A stretch of 64,000 nt of DNA, taken from contig JACAXG010000018.1 in assembly GCA_018881555.1 (NCBI GenBank), forward strand, positions 1,177,325 through 1,241,324. The letters run 5' to 3'. Positions 1-12,300 of this stretch are shown here, piece by piece. The notes beneath the pieces are model-generated. The model was given only the letters and a program-made list of their open reading frames with translations. It was not told where the DNA came from and ran no database searches. Source of the stretch: Amblyornis subalaris (taxonomy: Eukaryota > Chordata > Aves > Passeriformes > Ptilonorhynchidae). Made by a program: the position numbers and the translations under genes. Position 1 is the stretch's first letter. Every line of letters starts with the position of its first letter.

Positions 1-142
1 GCAAGAAGAGAAAGATAAATACACATCTGAATCCATTAACTGAAGAGGAAATTCAAGTTGTTGTTTTAGAGCTACAGACCCTCAAGAAGGATAGTTTTCC
101 ATCTCATGTTACTTTTCAATCATCTGTTCTACTCTGCAGTTT
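1..142 (-). other. KIAA0232: Start of the KIAA0232 3' untranslated region
   Basis: This is the sequence directly downstream of the TAA. No AATAAA-type polyadenylation signal in minus orientation is convincing before the window ends, so the 3' end of the transcript lies outside. Confidence 0.8.
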
Positions 143-322
143 TTACAGTTGAGTTCGAGAAAAAAGCTCCTCCTCACACGGATCAGCCCATTCACTTCCA
201 CCTTCTGAAGCTGTGTCTTCAGAGCTGGAGCTATCACTGGAGTAGATCTTCTTCCTGAAGCCATTTGGTTTTGCCTCAGCATTTATATCATCTGCACATC
301 TTGCTTCATAAACAGAAGAAAC
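143..322 (-). CDS. KIAA0232: KIAA0232 coding exon 8 (stop codon), residues 1333-1391
   Basis: The last coding stretch begins VSSVYEARC after the acceptor CCTTAG and ends [10 protein letters not shown] with TAA at 143-145. The human end is [10 protein letters not shown]. The middle is a serine and acid-rich run ([20 protein letters not shown]) that resembles casein kinase 2 target sequence. The segment between the conserved ends diverges most from human. Confidence 0.93.
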   Translation of the reverse strand, partial: VSSVYEARCADDINAEAKPNGFRKKIYSSDSSSSEDTASEGGSEWADPCEEELFSRTQL

Positions 323-3300
323 CTAAGGATTTAAACTGACAGTGTTGATGGGGAACAATAAAGGGCACGCTTGCTTTTCTCTGGGCTGGGAGGTTTATAT
401 GGTTTTTTAGTAGTCCAAGAGAGATGCCATGATTACAGGGCAAGTCCTCCTCTTTCCTGACTTACTCCACTATGTAGAAAGGACTGCAGAACAGCAGGAA
501 AAAAAGGTGGGGCTTTTATTATTTTTTCCTATTCCTTAACTTTAGGATTTGCACAAAACAGCAAGAGAATCAAAAGTGAACTCAGGATGTATCTTTATCA
601 CAGTTTCATGTTAGAAAAATTACTGTAAAAGTTATCTCCAAAACTTGGTAGTAAGTATTAAATAGTAAGAAAACACAACACAGATCTGACTAAACTTCAA
701 GCAAATGTATTTTCAATATATTTTCATCTGAATCAGTAAAGCTATAGCAAGCATGTCACAATGTAAACTTAAGTGCTATCATCACTATGAAGTTTAAAGG
801 TATATCAGTAAATACACATGTACATGAAATTTCTTCCCTACAGAAAAAAAATCAGGGTTTTTTTCCTTGTAATGAGGACAGAATTCAGCATATATTATCT
901 TTACGCCTTTAGTTACTGGTCCTTTCTGCCCTCACAGTGCACTTCAGCTGACTCTATGCTTACTGAAATTAGAAGCTGAGGAAAAGAAGACTCATGTTTA
1001 ACACTCATGACAAGCAAATGGCAAGCGTTCCCAAAGGAAACTGGCTTTGCTTATCTACTAGAAGTACAACTGTTTGCACAAAGGGTTGTACTCCCTAAAG
1101 TACAACACCTTGAGGAATTTTCAGAAGAATGTTCAAGATGCAGAGGAAGTTCAAAAATGAAGTAAGAGAAGAGAAGCTTTTGAAGGTTTTTGCAGGAATT
1201 TCATTTGAGGGCAGACTGAGAACTATGATGAAAGCCCACCCTTATAAAATAAGTAAAAAACTTCCTCCCCCGAACCATTGACAAACTTACCATATTAAAA
1301 TCTAAAAGATGTTCATCATCATTGGATACTTCCTTTACATCTGCAAGTTCTCCTACACCATTCTCTCCCTTGGCATTTGTATAGCACTCTTACATTGTGT
1401 TTGTGGGGGTGTTTCAGAGGCAAAGGAAACAAAAACAGAATTGAGGAACACTGTTATTTACATTTACCCAAAATTAAAGCATCCAGAGAAGTATTCTTGA
1501 AATTCACACTCTATGCCATGTAAACTCTGTGCTTGTGGGGGATTCTATGGCCTGACACCCTTAAAGAAATAAGCATAATACCTTATAGAAGCTTCATCAA
1601 ATCCTATCTGGATAACCAAATAGTAAAAGAAGTAGCTTCTTAATAATGAAAACACCTAAAATACTAACGTGCAAAGAGCCAGAATTGCTTTTTTATGATA
1701 AATGGTTCAGTACGTTTTTCGATTCTGATACTGTACAGTGTTCCAGATGATTCCTATATCTATACCCANACAGTACAGACTGCAACAGCAGTCTGATCCT
1801 CACCAAAACTCAAAAACCCTAGTTGATGTGAATGGCTGTGATTTCTACTTACCAGAGTAAAATTCCATATATAACATCAACATCTATCATATAGATAGAT
1901 AGATAGATATGGATCACATGCATCAACATCCATATATAAAAAACACCCATACTGAAAACCGGATACAGAAAAAGGTTTGTGGAAGAATAACATCAGCTCT
2001 GAGGATAAAGTTCCGGTCTTGTTTAAAAGCTGAGTCCCACAGAGCAAACCCTGGCACTGTTCTCCTGGACAGACACCCTGGCTCTGCATCAACACGTTCT
2101 GGGCTCGGCCGCGTCCCCGCCGCGCCAGGGGAGCCGCTGCCGCANTGACGGGCACTCACCGCCAGGGGACAGCACCGGCCACGCCCCGAGACCGCCACTG
2201 CCCCGGGAACGGCCCCGCGGCTTTGCCAAGCGACACTAAATAAATATCCTTGCTTTGCTTTGCAAAGCCTGACGGCTTTTTCTAACGTGGCAGGATCTGT
2301 GCGTCAATCTGTTCTCTTTCACTGTGCACATTTCTAGAGTTAGGAGTGAAGTAAAAGTTAAGATGTTCTCGAAAGTCACCCAAACTGTCCTAAGCACCAA
2401 AGTAACGGTGTTTTGGAACCAAGAACACAGTTTAGTTGGTTGCACTTTAAGGTGCACTCCAAAAATAGTAACTGTCTAACCTACTTCCAGATTATTAAGG
2501 AACCAGGTCTCTGATGANAACTTTCTCATCCTGAGCCTGTATCAACAGAAAGTATGAGGGATCCTGTCAATTCAGGATACAGAATATTCTTGTTTAGCTT
2601 CTTGCCTTCTCACCAGAAAAGGTGAATTGGTATGCAGGCAAAAAAAGCTGCCTGGATTCTTGCCGGTCCACTGAAAACCTGGGCTTGAGTCAGTTGTCAG
2701 ATGCTACAGATTCCTGGGAGTGCTGGAAGCGCACCTGCTTCTGGTCATGAGCAGCCTGCCTACTAAGACTGGACTTGCCCTCCGTGCATGACAGAAAAAT
2801 TCCCTGTCAGTGTGAAAGGAGTGGCCAAGCGGCAAATCCCTCTCCTTCCCAGTCTAAGAGAGATTCCACACATTCACTGAATAACTGGCATGTTATTTAT
2901 GCAAACCCATAAAAGGTAATCATTATGTTTTCACATTCTTATAGAATTACCTACCTATTAAGTATTTTTCAGGATGAAACATTGAAAAATGTAATAAAGT
3001 ATTTTCAGAATCAGAGATTTTCTGTTTACTTAATTGCAGGCTTTGGAATTACGTAAATTTGCATGAATGTTAAGACTATTTTAAAACCACTTTNTTTTAT
3101 AACCAATTTAGAATCATGCTAGAGATCTACTTCAAGTGCAACTGAAGCATCCCAGTTCTCTCTCAAATAAGAGGATTTGTTGTGGAAGCTTACTGGTGTC
3201 GGTTTTTAAAATACAGACAGGAAATCCAATTCAACTGTGGCAATTCCAGTCCGTAACAAGGGGCATTTCATTCTAACATGGGTGCAACAGCAAGTTAGTT

Positions 3301-6300
3301 CTAACAGGCAGAGATGCTTACCTTCACACTGTGATGCAGGAAAAAGGGGAGAATAGAGCGCCTTTTCCCACCAGCACTGCTTTTCCTGGCTGCCACTCAT
3401 TCTCTGCAGATTAGTATTCAATATAGGAAAGTGTTTAGACAATAATCACACTTCATTATGCCATAAATAATATACTTACATGTAAAGGAGGAAACTCTGG
3501 TATTACAACGAATTTGCTAAGTCTTACAGGTCAGACTGCTCAATTTGTAATACTAATGGGAAATGACTGTGAACTTACAAGGGAACATCCATTCTCTGAA
3601 CTGTTCCAGCCAATACAAACTCCATGCTGGGGTTCAGACTTTGCCCATACAGAGTTATACAAATCCAGAAAAGAAAAACAGAATTCCAGCCCTACACTTT
3701 ATAATCTACAGAGAGCTACCCTAGAGATGGAAGTAGAGTGAAACATTAGTCAATATGACAAATAGTTCAGTGTGAAACAAAACAGAAAAGAAAGTGAACA
3801 AAAAGTGGCAAAATTTCATGTTTAAAGTCTGGAAGGATGAATTAGCAGTACCATAACCCAACGGAATAACACAAAATTAAAGTAGAGAATTATGTTCCAA
3901 CATGAGGAAAAAGTGATTATGAGGATGATCAATGATCAATGTCTTTATGCTAAAAATAATCTATTCACTAAGANTGACAAATTACTCCCCCTCCCTCTCC
4001 ATTTTAATGCTAGTTTAACTTTACCAGAGCCTTTTCTTTATGACATTGATGGACATAGCTAAAATACTGAGGGCTTGTCACAACAGACATGTCCCAGTCT
4101 TATGGCTGCATCTGAGGTAACCCTGTTAGCCTTCAAAAGATGATGCCAGCTTCCAGCATCCCCTATAGATATTAGATAGAATGATTTAAAAAACAAACAA
4201 CAGTGCAACTACCTACAACAAACATTAACAAATGAGCTTCAACACTGATTTTGTAGCCAGCTTCCTCCTCTGTAAACTTGAGAATGTTTAAACATGGAAA
4301 ATTAATGAACCTCCTTTTGTTCCTCCTTAAGCTACTGCAGAACTACACACCTACAGAACTTAAACTTACACACACTTATTCCTTAATAAAGAGAAGCCCC
4401 TCTCAAATCAAAGGAGCGGCTCAGGAGTGCTGCATTCAGAAGCATGTCCTAGATTCAACTTACTTGAACCTATCCATGCTGGTTTCCTGTCATAAGACCG
4501 AGGTACAGTCCTTTTGGAACNACCCTCCAAAAATTCGAATTCTTAATTGCAGAATAGGGAGTTCTTAGAAACTTAAACCATGCATTGGTGTATTTTTTAA
4601 CATTACCAAAAAAAAAAAAAAAAAAGAAGCAAAAAAGCTCAAGGATGTTTGAAGCAGGACTTAATAAGAAATATGTGCCTTTACAAATAAATTCAATCAG
4701 GGAAGCCTCACTCTGTGCTGATTATAGATAGAGGCATCTCAACTACCCAGGCACAATGCTTTATTAACTTCAAAGTCTCTCCCATTGCTGCTATCCCACC
4801 TGCACACGCGATAAGCTGGATGAACCACAGCAGGTTACAAGCAGAGCCAGCTTGAGTGTGGCAGGGCATAACAAGCTGCAGCAGACTTCCTTCCAGGCAG
4901 CCAGCGGCATTTCAGTCACGGAGTCATCCCAGAGCAGGTGCCAGGGTTCCGACGGCGCCTCAGCCCCCCTGAGCTTCTGGCACAGCCCCGACACCTGCAG
5001 AGCTGGAGCAGGTCACAGACAGCTCCCAGCTCAGTGCAGAGTTCTTGTTTGGGAGGGGATGGAGGGCACTTTTAATATCCATTTTATACATTTACTGAAG
5101 AAAAGAGCTTTTTCCTACAGTTGCTTAAGTGTTTCCTATAAATGCACAGTCTGACATTGTGAAATTCTTTGGGAGTTAAAGAAACGCAATCAGTAAATAT
5201 AAAATACCAACTCCAGAATAGCACCATGAGTCTATCTTCCTTTGCTGGCAATCCTTCCCTTTCAAAACAAATTTTAAATTTATNTCTCCTTCTCTTCCTC
5301 TCTCATGCATACTCACACTTCCAGTGTTTTATGAAAAGTTTTATTAAGTTTTCCAGCTACCCATCTAAATAGCTATTATTTAGAATGGTTCTCGTATTAG
5401 AAATTGCAGCTGGAAGTCTCTCCTCTCTGAAACTATTCATATTTATTTTACTTTATTCTTAAGCAGAACTCATAGACAGCAGGACAAAACCTGCTGCAAT
5501 GCTGTTTCACTCTCAGTCTTGCTGCGTGTCGGACAGAAGACTGATGGGTTTCCTTTCTTGTTTTACAGCTAGGCATAGGGTGACTGAGGCTTGTCCTAGG
5601 CTATTAGATACTAATTTGGAAACACCATCACTGAATATTTGTACTCTTTCAGAAGGGTCATGGCTGTGACAAGAGGTTTGCAGAATGTGAACAGAATAAG
5701 CATTAAAGCCTCAGTATGGCCTGAGTGAGTATTACGGCTGACAGAAAAAGCCATATTAATCTGTAAGCACAGGTTTCTTTGAACCCGTTCTGCAAGCCCT
5801 TAGTATCAGGAAGAATACAGCACATGAATAACTCAGAAGTCAAAGTAGCAATGAACCCACCGAGTCCCATTCCAAAAGATCAGGTCCTAATTTTAGTTCA
5901 TCAGCCACCCAGTGAAGATACACTTGGCTCAAGAAGCCAGTCATAAATGAACAAAGGGAGCTGAGTCTAGACTTTATATTCTTAAAACCTATTTAGCAGT
6001 AACCTAATTGTTGAATTTCACTGAAAATACATGTGCAAGGGACTCTTATGAGATAATCTAGTGTCTACTCTTGCACAAAGCTAGAATCAAGTACAATGCA
6101 CTATTCCTACACTCAGTCTCGTCAAGGCAGAATTTCCACTGCTTCCCTAAAAAATAACTGAGCCTTACACTGTGCTCATTGTCTGGTTAGAATTCTTATT
6201 CTTCAATTTCCCTTACAGTGATTTAAGGTCATCATGTCCAGTTCCTTCGTGTTTACTACAGCCTACAGAACAACACAGCTTTTCTCTTATCTCCTCTAAC

Positions 6301-9300
6301 TATGAACATGGCTTCAGCGAAACTGCTGCCTCTGCTTCATCTCTCATTTGAGATAAAACAGGCCCAGTTCCTTCACTCTGTTTTCGTAAGTAGTGACCTT
6401 TGTGTTGCTCTCTTCAAGCCATTTTTCCTGATATAAGGAACCTGATACTCCAGCAACTCCCCTCTTACAGGAGGGCATTCCTGTTCATATATCTCAACAT
6501 TGCTGTTGTTTGCAGTGTCTCATTTCTGATTTACACTCAACTATGATCTACTTGAAGATACTTTTCTGTTTCACATCACTTCCTCACCTGTCATTCCTCT
6601 CACTGTGTTTGTNAAGAGGGTTATTATTTTCTTTAGAAATTTTAGTTGTCCCTGCAGGATTGCATTTTATGTTTCAGAGCACTGCTCCAATTTGACAACC
6701 TTTTGATTCTAATCCTGTCTTCCAGTGTAAGTGCAGACTTTCCCAGTTTGTTATCATCAGGGATTTTCATAAACATGCCACACACCAGAAAAAGTAATAA
6801 TCTCTCTTGTCTTCCAGTAAGCCACTGACTGTTATTTTGAGAGTGCAATCTTTTTGCTAAACCAATACTTGCAAACTTTGTTACTCATGCCATTTACAGT
6901 TTAAAGTATTTCTTTAGGGAATTTAAGAAGGTCATTCATAACACCCTAAAATTTTCCTCTTTAGAAACAAGATTTGCTTTTTATGCATTTTCTATCTTGC
7001 ATGTGTTCTCAAACAAGTATTCTATTAGGCTTTTCTCAAATTAGTTGCTGTTCCTCATGATACTCAGCTGAATATTGCTATGACTGGCTGAAACAGCTAG
7101 TAATATCTGTAATATCCATACTACTCCTATGCTTAATTGTCTTTTCATTAGTAATGACAAGAAATGCACTAATCAATACCTTGGACATTATCTTTTCATA
7201 GCTTTCCAAACTTGTTAGTTCTGTCTTTGAAATACTTTTCAGTCATCCTTCTGTTTCTGATTTACTTCTAGGACTTTCAGATGTACCAAATTTTTATTTT
7301 ATTTGCTTTCTTTAAACTTTGGGTTTTTCCCTTGTGATTTTTAAACTGTTATTGTGAACTCTATCTTTTTTAAGTCCTTTCATACAAGCCTTCAATATCT
7401 CAGCAAATTAATGTTTTCTTAATTAAAAGGTTAGACCTTAAGAGTCTTTGTAGGTGTTTTCATCATCTGCCATTATCAGCACTTACCACGAACTATCTGA
7501 ACCAGTTCTGTCTTAGGTAGCCCCCAAGTTACTCACTCTTTTACAGTAAAGTCCTTTGCTTTGTATGCGGATGACCCTACATGCTCTTTTTCCACTAGAT
7601 TCCCCTGATTTTAAGGAACACAGCAGACCTCTCTGAATTTTGTGTCCCTCTTATCACTACCTGGATTTATGGCAGCTTACCTCCTACACTGCTGACCTCA
7701 GAACCAATGTTTGTAAAGCACTCCTCTTCCCTTCCTCCCTTGACAGCCCTTTCTAAAGGGGTTGTACACTTACATTGCATTACTCCAGTCGAGCACAGAA
7801 CTGGCCAACTCAGTCCAGAGATCCACAAACGCATTTTTTGTTAGTAAAATTTCCTCACCCCCAAAACCACTGTCTTAGGCATGTTCAGACTTTAAAAGTT
7901 TGATACCGATCCCAACAAAACCCATAGGTCCTTTCATCTATCTCAAGGACTCAACAGTATGAGCATTCTTAGAGCACATCTGCTAGATTGGAGCCCATAT
8001 AAAATTTGTTGACAGGAGATGCAGTGTTGGTATATTCAGAGGCCCTTAACCGGTCCAGATTGTGTACTTACCCATGACTCCACAGCTAAATGGGAGGAGC
8101 ATTTACTCGGAAGAAAAAGGAGNATACTTTGGGGAGGGCCAGGGGTTGTGTTTGTGGGGTTTTATGTAGTTGTTTGAGTGGTGCATGCTGGTGGTTTTTT
8201 GTGGGGATTGTGTGGTTTGGACTTTTTTTTAAAATTCTTTTGTTGGTTTGGTTTTGTTGTTTGTTTTGGTTTAGGTTTTTTTAATCTTAAGGCTAGGTAT
8301 ATAAATATCACTCATGTTTGAAGAAATTCTGCAGGAGCTATTTGCAAATTCCTGCTGCAAAATACACTATAATTCTAAAAGAAGTGCTCTAATATAGAAG
8401 GTAAGAGGGAGGAAACTGAACCAGATTCTCCTACAGTCTTGTTTATAAATAGCAGGTATTCAGAGATGTGTGTTTGCCCAGCACATATATAACTCCAAGT
8501 GTAAGTGATGCAAAACAGAATGTGTTACTATTACACTCTGGTTTATATTAGTATTTTCACATCCATTATTTATGCCAAAATATTGGAGGTACCTCAGAAA
8601 ACAACTCAAACTTTACATTAGATGACTGAGTTAAACAATGACTTTAATTTCTGTCCTAAGTCAAGCATAGAAACACAGAAAGTTTCATTTAAAAAAAATC
8701 TTTACAAATATTGATCTATACTAATCGGTCAACACCGTAGCGCCTGCTCAAGCTTTTTTCCCCATGCACGTATGTGTGGGGTGTCCACAAAGATGTTTCT
8801 CCTAGACTGTCCCAATTCCAGGTATTTTATATTGACTATGCTTAATGCTCATGAAAATAAATAATACCACTCACGTTTTACAGACGCTTAAGTACAATAA
8901 GAAATTCAGATAAATGCTCTTGAGCCAAAAAGCCAATTACCTTCAGATTACAACTACTGGTGCTTAGAAAAGCCCAGCATGTGCACACACTCTCTCGAGA
9001 CATGGTAGATACAGGGGGACAAGTTAACCCAGGCTGTCTGAGTTTAGGGGGTAATCAGGCTCCCCAAACCCCCAGGAAATGCTTAATTGCAAACCAAACT
9101 GGAGTCGAGACTGCTGAGAGGGTTGTTGGCCCTTTGTACTTCTCAGTGGTTTATCTATCACCTTGAAGCTATGAAAATGCCTACAAAATCATGTGACCTG
9201 AGCAAGGGAAGCAGTTAAGTTTTCCTCTTGCACTAAGGAACTTAGATAAAATAAAATACCAGAGTTTTTTGAGCACTATTCACTACCAAAAGACCTTTTA

Positions 9301-12300
9301 CAAGCCTCTGAGCTACCATAAACTACAGTACCACTGCAAACTTATACCAGCCACTTACTAGTTTCTTGAATGGATAAGTGGTGGAAGTGAAGATGAGATT
9401 AAGCAGCCTCACAGAGCACTACACATACAGAAAGAAGATCTGAAAAGGGCTGTAAGGAACTTTAGGTTCTTGCTGTCACCAATAACTGTATAATCACTTG
9501 TTCATTCATTATGCCCTCCTGCATGATGAAGTTAGATTTCACTTACTTCTGGTAGAAGGCAGTTCCAGAATCTGTTCTAACTTACAGTCTAAGTTTATAA
9601 TTTTTTTGATGACTCTTTCTGCAAGGCCTGGCACAAACACAGAAACTTCCCAGACTCCAGTAAAGATTTTTGAAGCCACTTCATCTCTGTTATCTTAACA
9701 GAGCAGCAGGAACCAAGATGTCTAGAAAGAGTCTGGGAAAATCACAAACTTGATTCTCTTGTGCAAGCAGCAGACATCAACTGATTGACACCAGGAAAAG
9801 AAGCAATTAATTTAAAGGAGGATGAGAGAAGAAACAAATAAGGAAGAAGGAAAATAAGGAAGTTTGATTTTGTTCAACAAAAAGGTGAGCTTCAGTTTTA
9901 GCAAGAGAAAGGTTAGCTTGCCCATATATGAGTTAGTGTTTCAAACTTATAATTGAAGAATATGCAATTGCACAACACAAGCTGGGTGCAACTCTTCAGC
10001 TGAAAATGAAAAAAATTTCCTCCAAATGTAAATACTACAACTGCTGAGTATGTGCAAGAGGAGGCTGAAGAGGAAAAGAAAATGTAAGATGTAAGGAAAA
10101 GAAAATAGAAGATGTAACTTATACCTATCCAGACAATATCTCTGGGCTGGCCACACATCTAATTTATTTTATAGTTAAACGTTTCTACTCAAGAGCAGAG
10201 AAAGCTCACAGCAAGGAAAACTTAGGGTATTTTTGGCTAGAAATTATTTTTGCCATTGATTATTACTTAACATATGGCTACAATTACCCAAAAGAAAACT
10301 CTGAGCTTAACCCATAGTTATATTGAGGCTTCCTTATTGTACTGTGGTAGTGACAGATATTTTGCATCCACATTTTATTTCTTTTTGGCTCTATGCTGAC
10401 AAGATGATGTTTTAATTTCCAGACAATTAAGCCTTTCTACAAGCCTTTCTTTGAAAGTTTACATCCAGTAATTCAACTCCAAATCCTTCTACTTTGAAGT
10501 AACTATATTGAAAAGACTGGCTTCAGATCTTTTTCTTCAGAATTTTAAAATATGTTTGAATCAAAATCAGTAATATTTCATTACTCAAAATTTATGCACA
10601 TTTTAACATTTTATATGTAAATCAGATAACCTAAAAACCTAAGGTAAACAGATTTTAAAGTCACATGAGTGCACACATGCATATATTTCTAAAGGTATGC
10701 AAGATGACACCAAAATACCTGAAGATGGTTAACTTTTCACAGAATCACAGAGTGACTGAGGTTCAAAGGGAACTCTGGAGGTCATCACATCCAACTCCCC
10801 CTGCTCAAGCTGTGCCCAGTAGAGCAGGCTGCCCAGGACTTTGTCCAGATGTCTTTTGAAATCTCCCAGGATGGAGACTCTACAACCTTCCTGGGCAACC
10901 AGTGCCAGCACTCGGTCACCCTTTCAATAGGCAAGTTTATTCTTATGTTCAGATGGAACCTCCAGTGTTTCTACAAAACTGTATTTTCTAGAGATCTATA
11001 CAATCACAAACATTTAAACTGAACTGTCACATGACAAACTGCTGGTTATCAGCTGCCAGCTGCAAATGCTGTAATTTTATATATCCACATACCTCTTCAT
11101 GCTCTCCTGAAGAAACAGGATTATCCTCGTACGTGGGGAAATGACACCCTGCTTTACAACTGCAAAACCTGCCAGTCTCCTCACGTGGCTCCACTATTCT
11201 GCAGTTTACTTTAGAGCTCTCCACCACTCTCCCATCTAGAGATTCTTTCATACTGCATTCTAAACAGGGATCTTGGTTTCCTACTGGTAACATCCCGGCC
11301 GACTCTTCTTGGGAATCCAATGATGTTTGTGCACTCTTCTCCATTCCAGACTTTTTTAATCTGGGAAGGAATTTTCCAGATTCAAGCTCTGATTTTCCAT
11401 AATAATGCCCTTCTTTTTCTGCATCTTCTTCCAGAGGTTTGAGATCTGCTTGTGGATCCTCAAATACATCTACTTGAGGAGGGACAGCAATACCTCCCTC
11501 ATCTTTTTCTGACTCAAATTCTGACTCGCTTCCACCACCTGGAGAAAGTTCAGATGCAGAAATTGGGCGAAAGTGAGTCCTCGGAGAAATCCGTATAGCC
11601 CTGTACTGTGTTCGATCAACACCACATATCCTGGGGTGTAAAACCTCACTGTCTGAATCAGAGCACAGAATTGACTTAGGTTTAAAACTAGGGCTGAAAG
11701 ATGCAATTCCTTCTGGCTCAAACGAACACTCTACATGAAGAACTTGTGAAAATGGATTGTTCAGGTCAAAGGAAGAGAATGAGTATTCAAGCCCCGGTTC
11801 TTCGACTTGAAAGTTACCACAAGCTCCCAGTAAGTCTTCATGGAAGATAAAAGAAAAACCCTTATTTAATCCGTTATCTCCACTCTTTGATTGCTCGTTC
11901 TGTTCAAATGATACAAACGGCCTCCATAATTGCCTGTGGCCAGGGGCAAAGCTATTACCCGGAGTCATGAAAACATCTGTACCAGCTATTGTCACCACAT
12001 CGGAAGCTGCGCATTGCAGTAAGCTCCCCTTTGAGTGACCAGGTGGCACTACTGCCCATTCTCCATCACTGTTAAATGTTTTGAGCTCCCCATACACACC
12101 ACCAAGTATAAATGAGTTTTCTTTATCCTGGTTAACATCCCAGGGTTTTGATGGTGTGGTATAGTCACCACCATCTACTTTTGATAAATCATTTGAGACA
12201 AAGGCTCTCTTCTCTACATTCTCCTTTTGACCTTCCCAAAGGTGATACTCTGATCTCTGCACTGCTTTATTGGGTTCCTGGAGGGTTTCAACTTTTGCTT

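Larger units (their letters stand above)
1389..3321 (-). other. Intron 6 of KIAA0232
   Basis: The ends are GTAAGC and TGTAAG. It holds a GATA-type microsatellite (1890-1909), the CpG-dense patch at 2100-2235 and single undetermined bases at 1769, 2145, 2518 and 3094. The rest is unrecognised. Confidence 0.85.
3404..11092 (-). other. Intron 5 of KIAA0232
   Basis: The donor is GTATGT; the acceptor is CTGCAG at 3404-3409, or formerly further upstream at 3431. It contains a poly-A run (about 4608-4625), a GC-elevated segment at about 4795-5045 that I do not recognise, an old CR1-like stretch (6200-6850), a G/T-rich tract (8139-8283), a CR1 tail (10738-10975) and isolated N bases at 3974, 4521, 5284, 6613 and 8123. 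No gene is supported. Confidence 0.8.
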
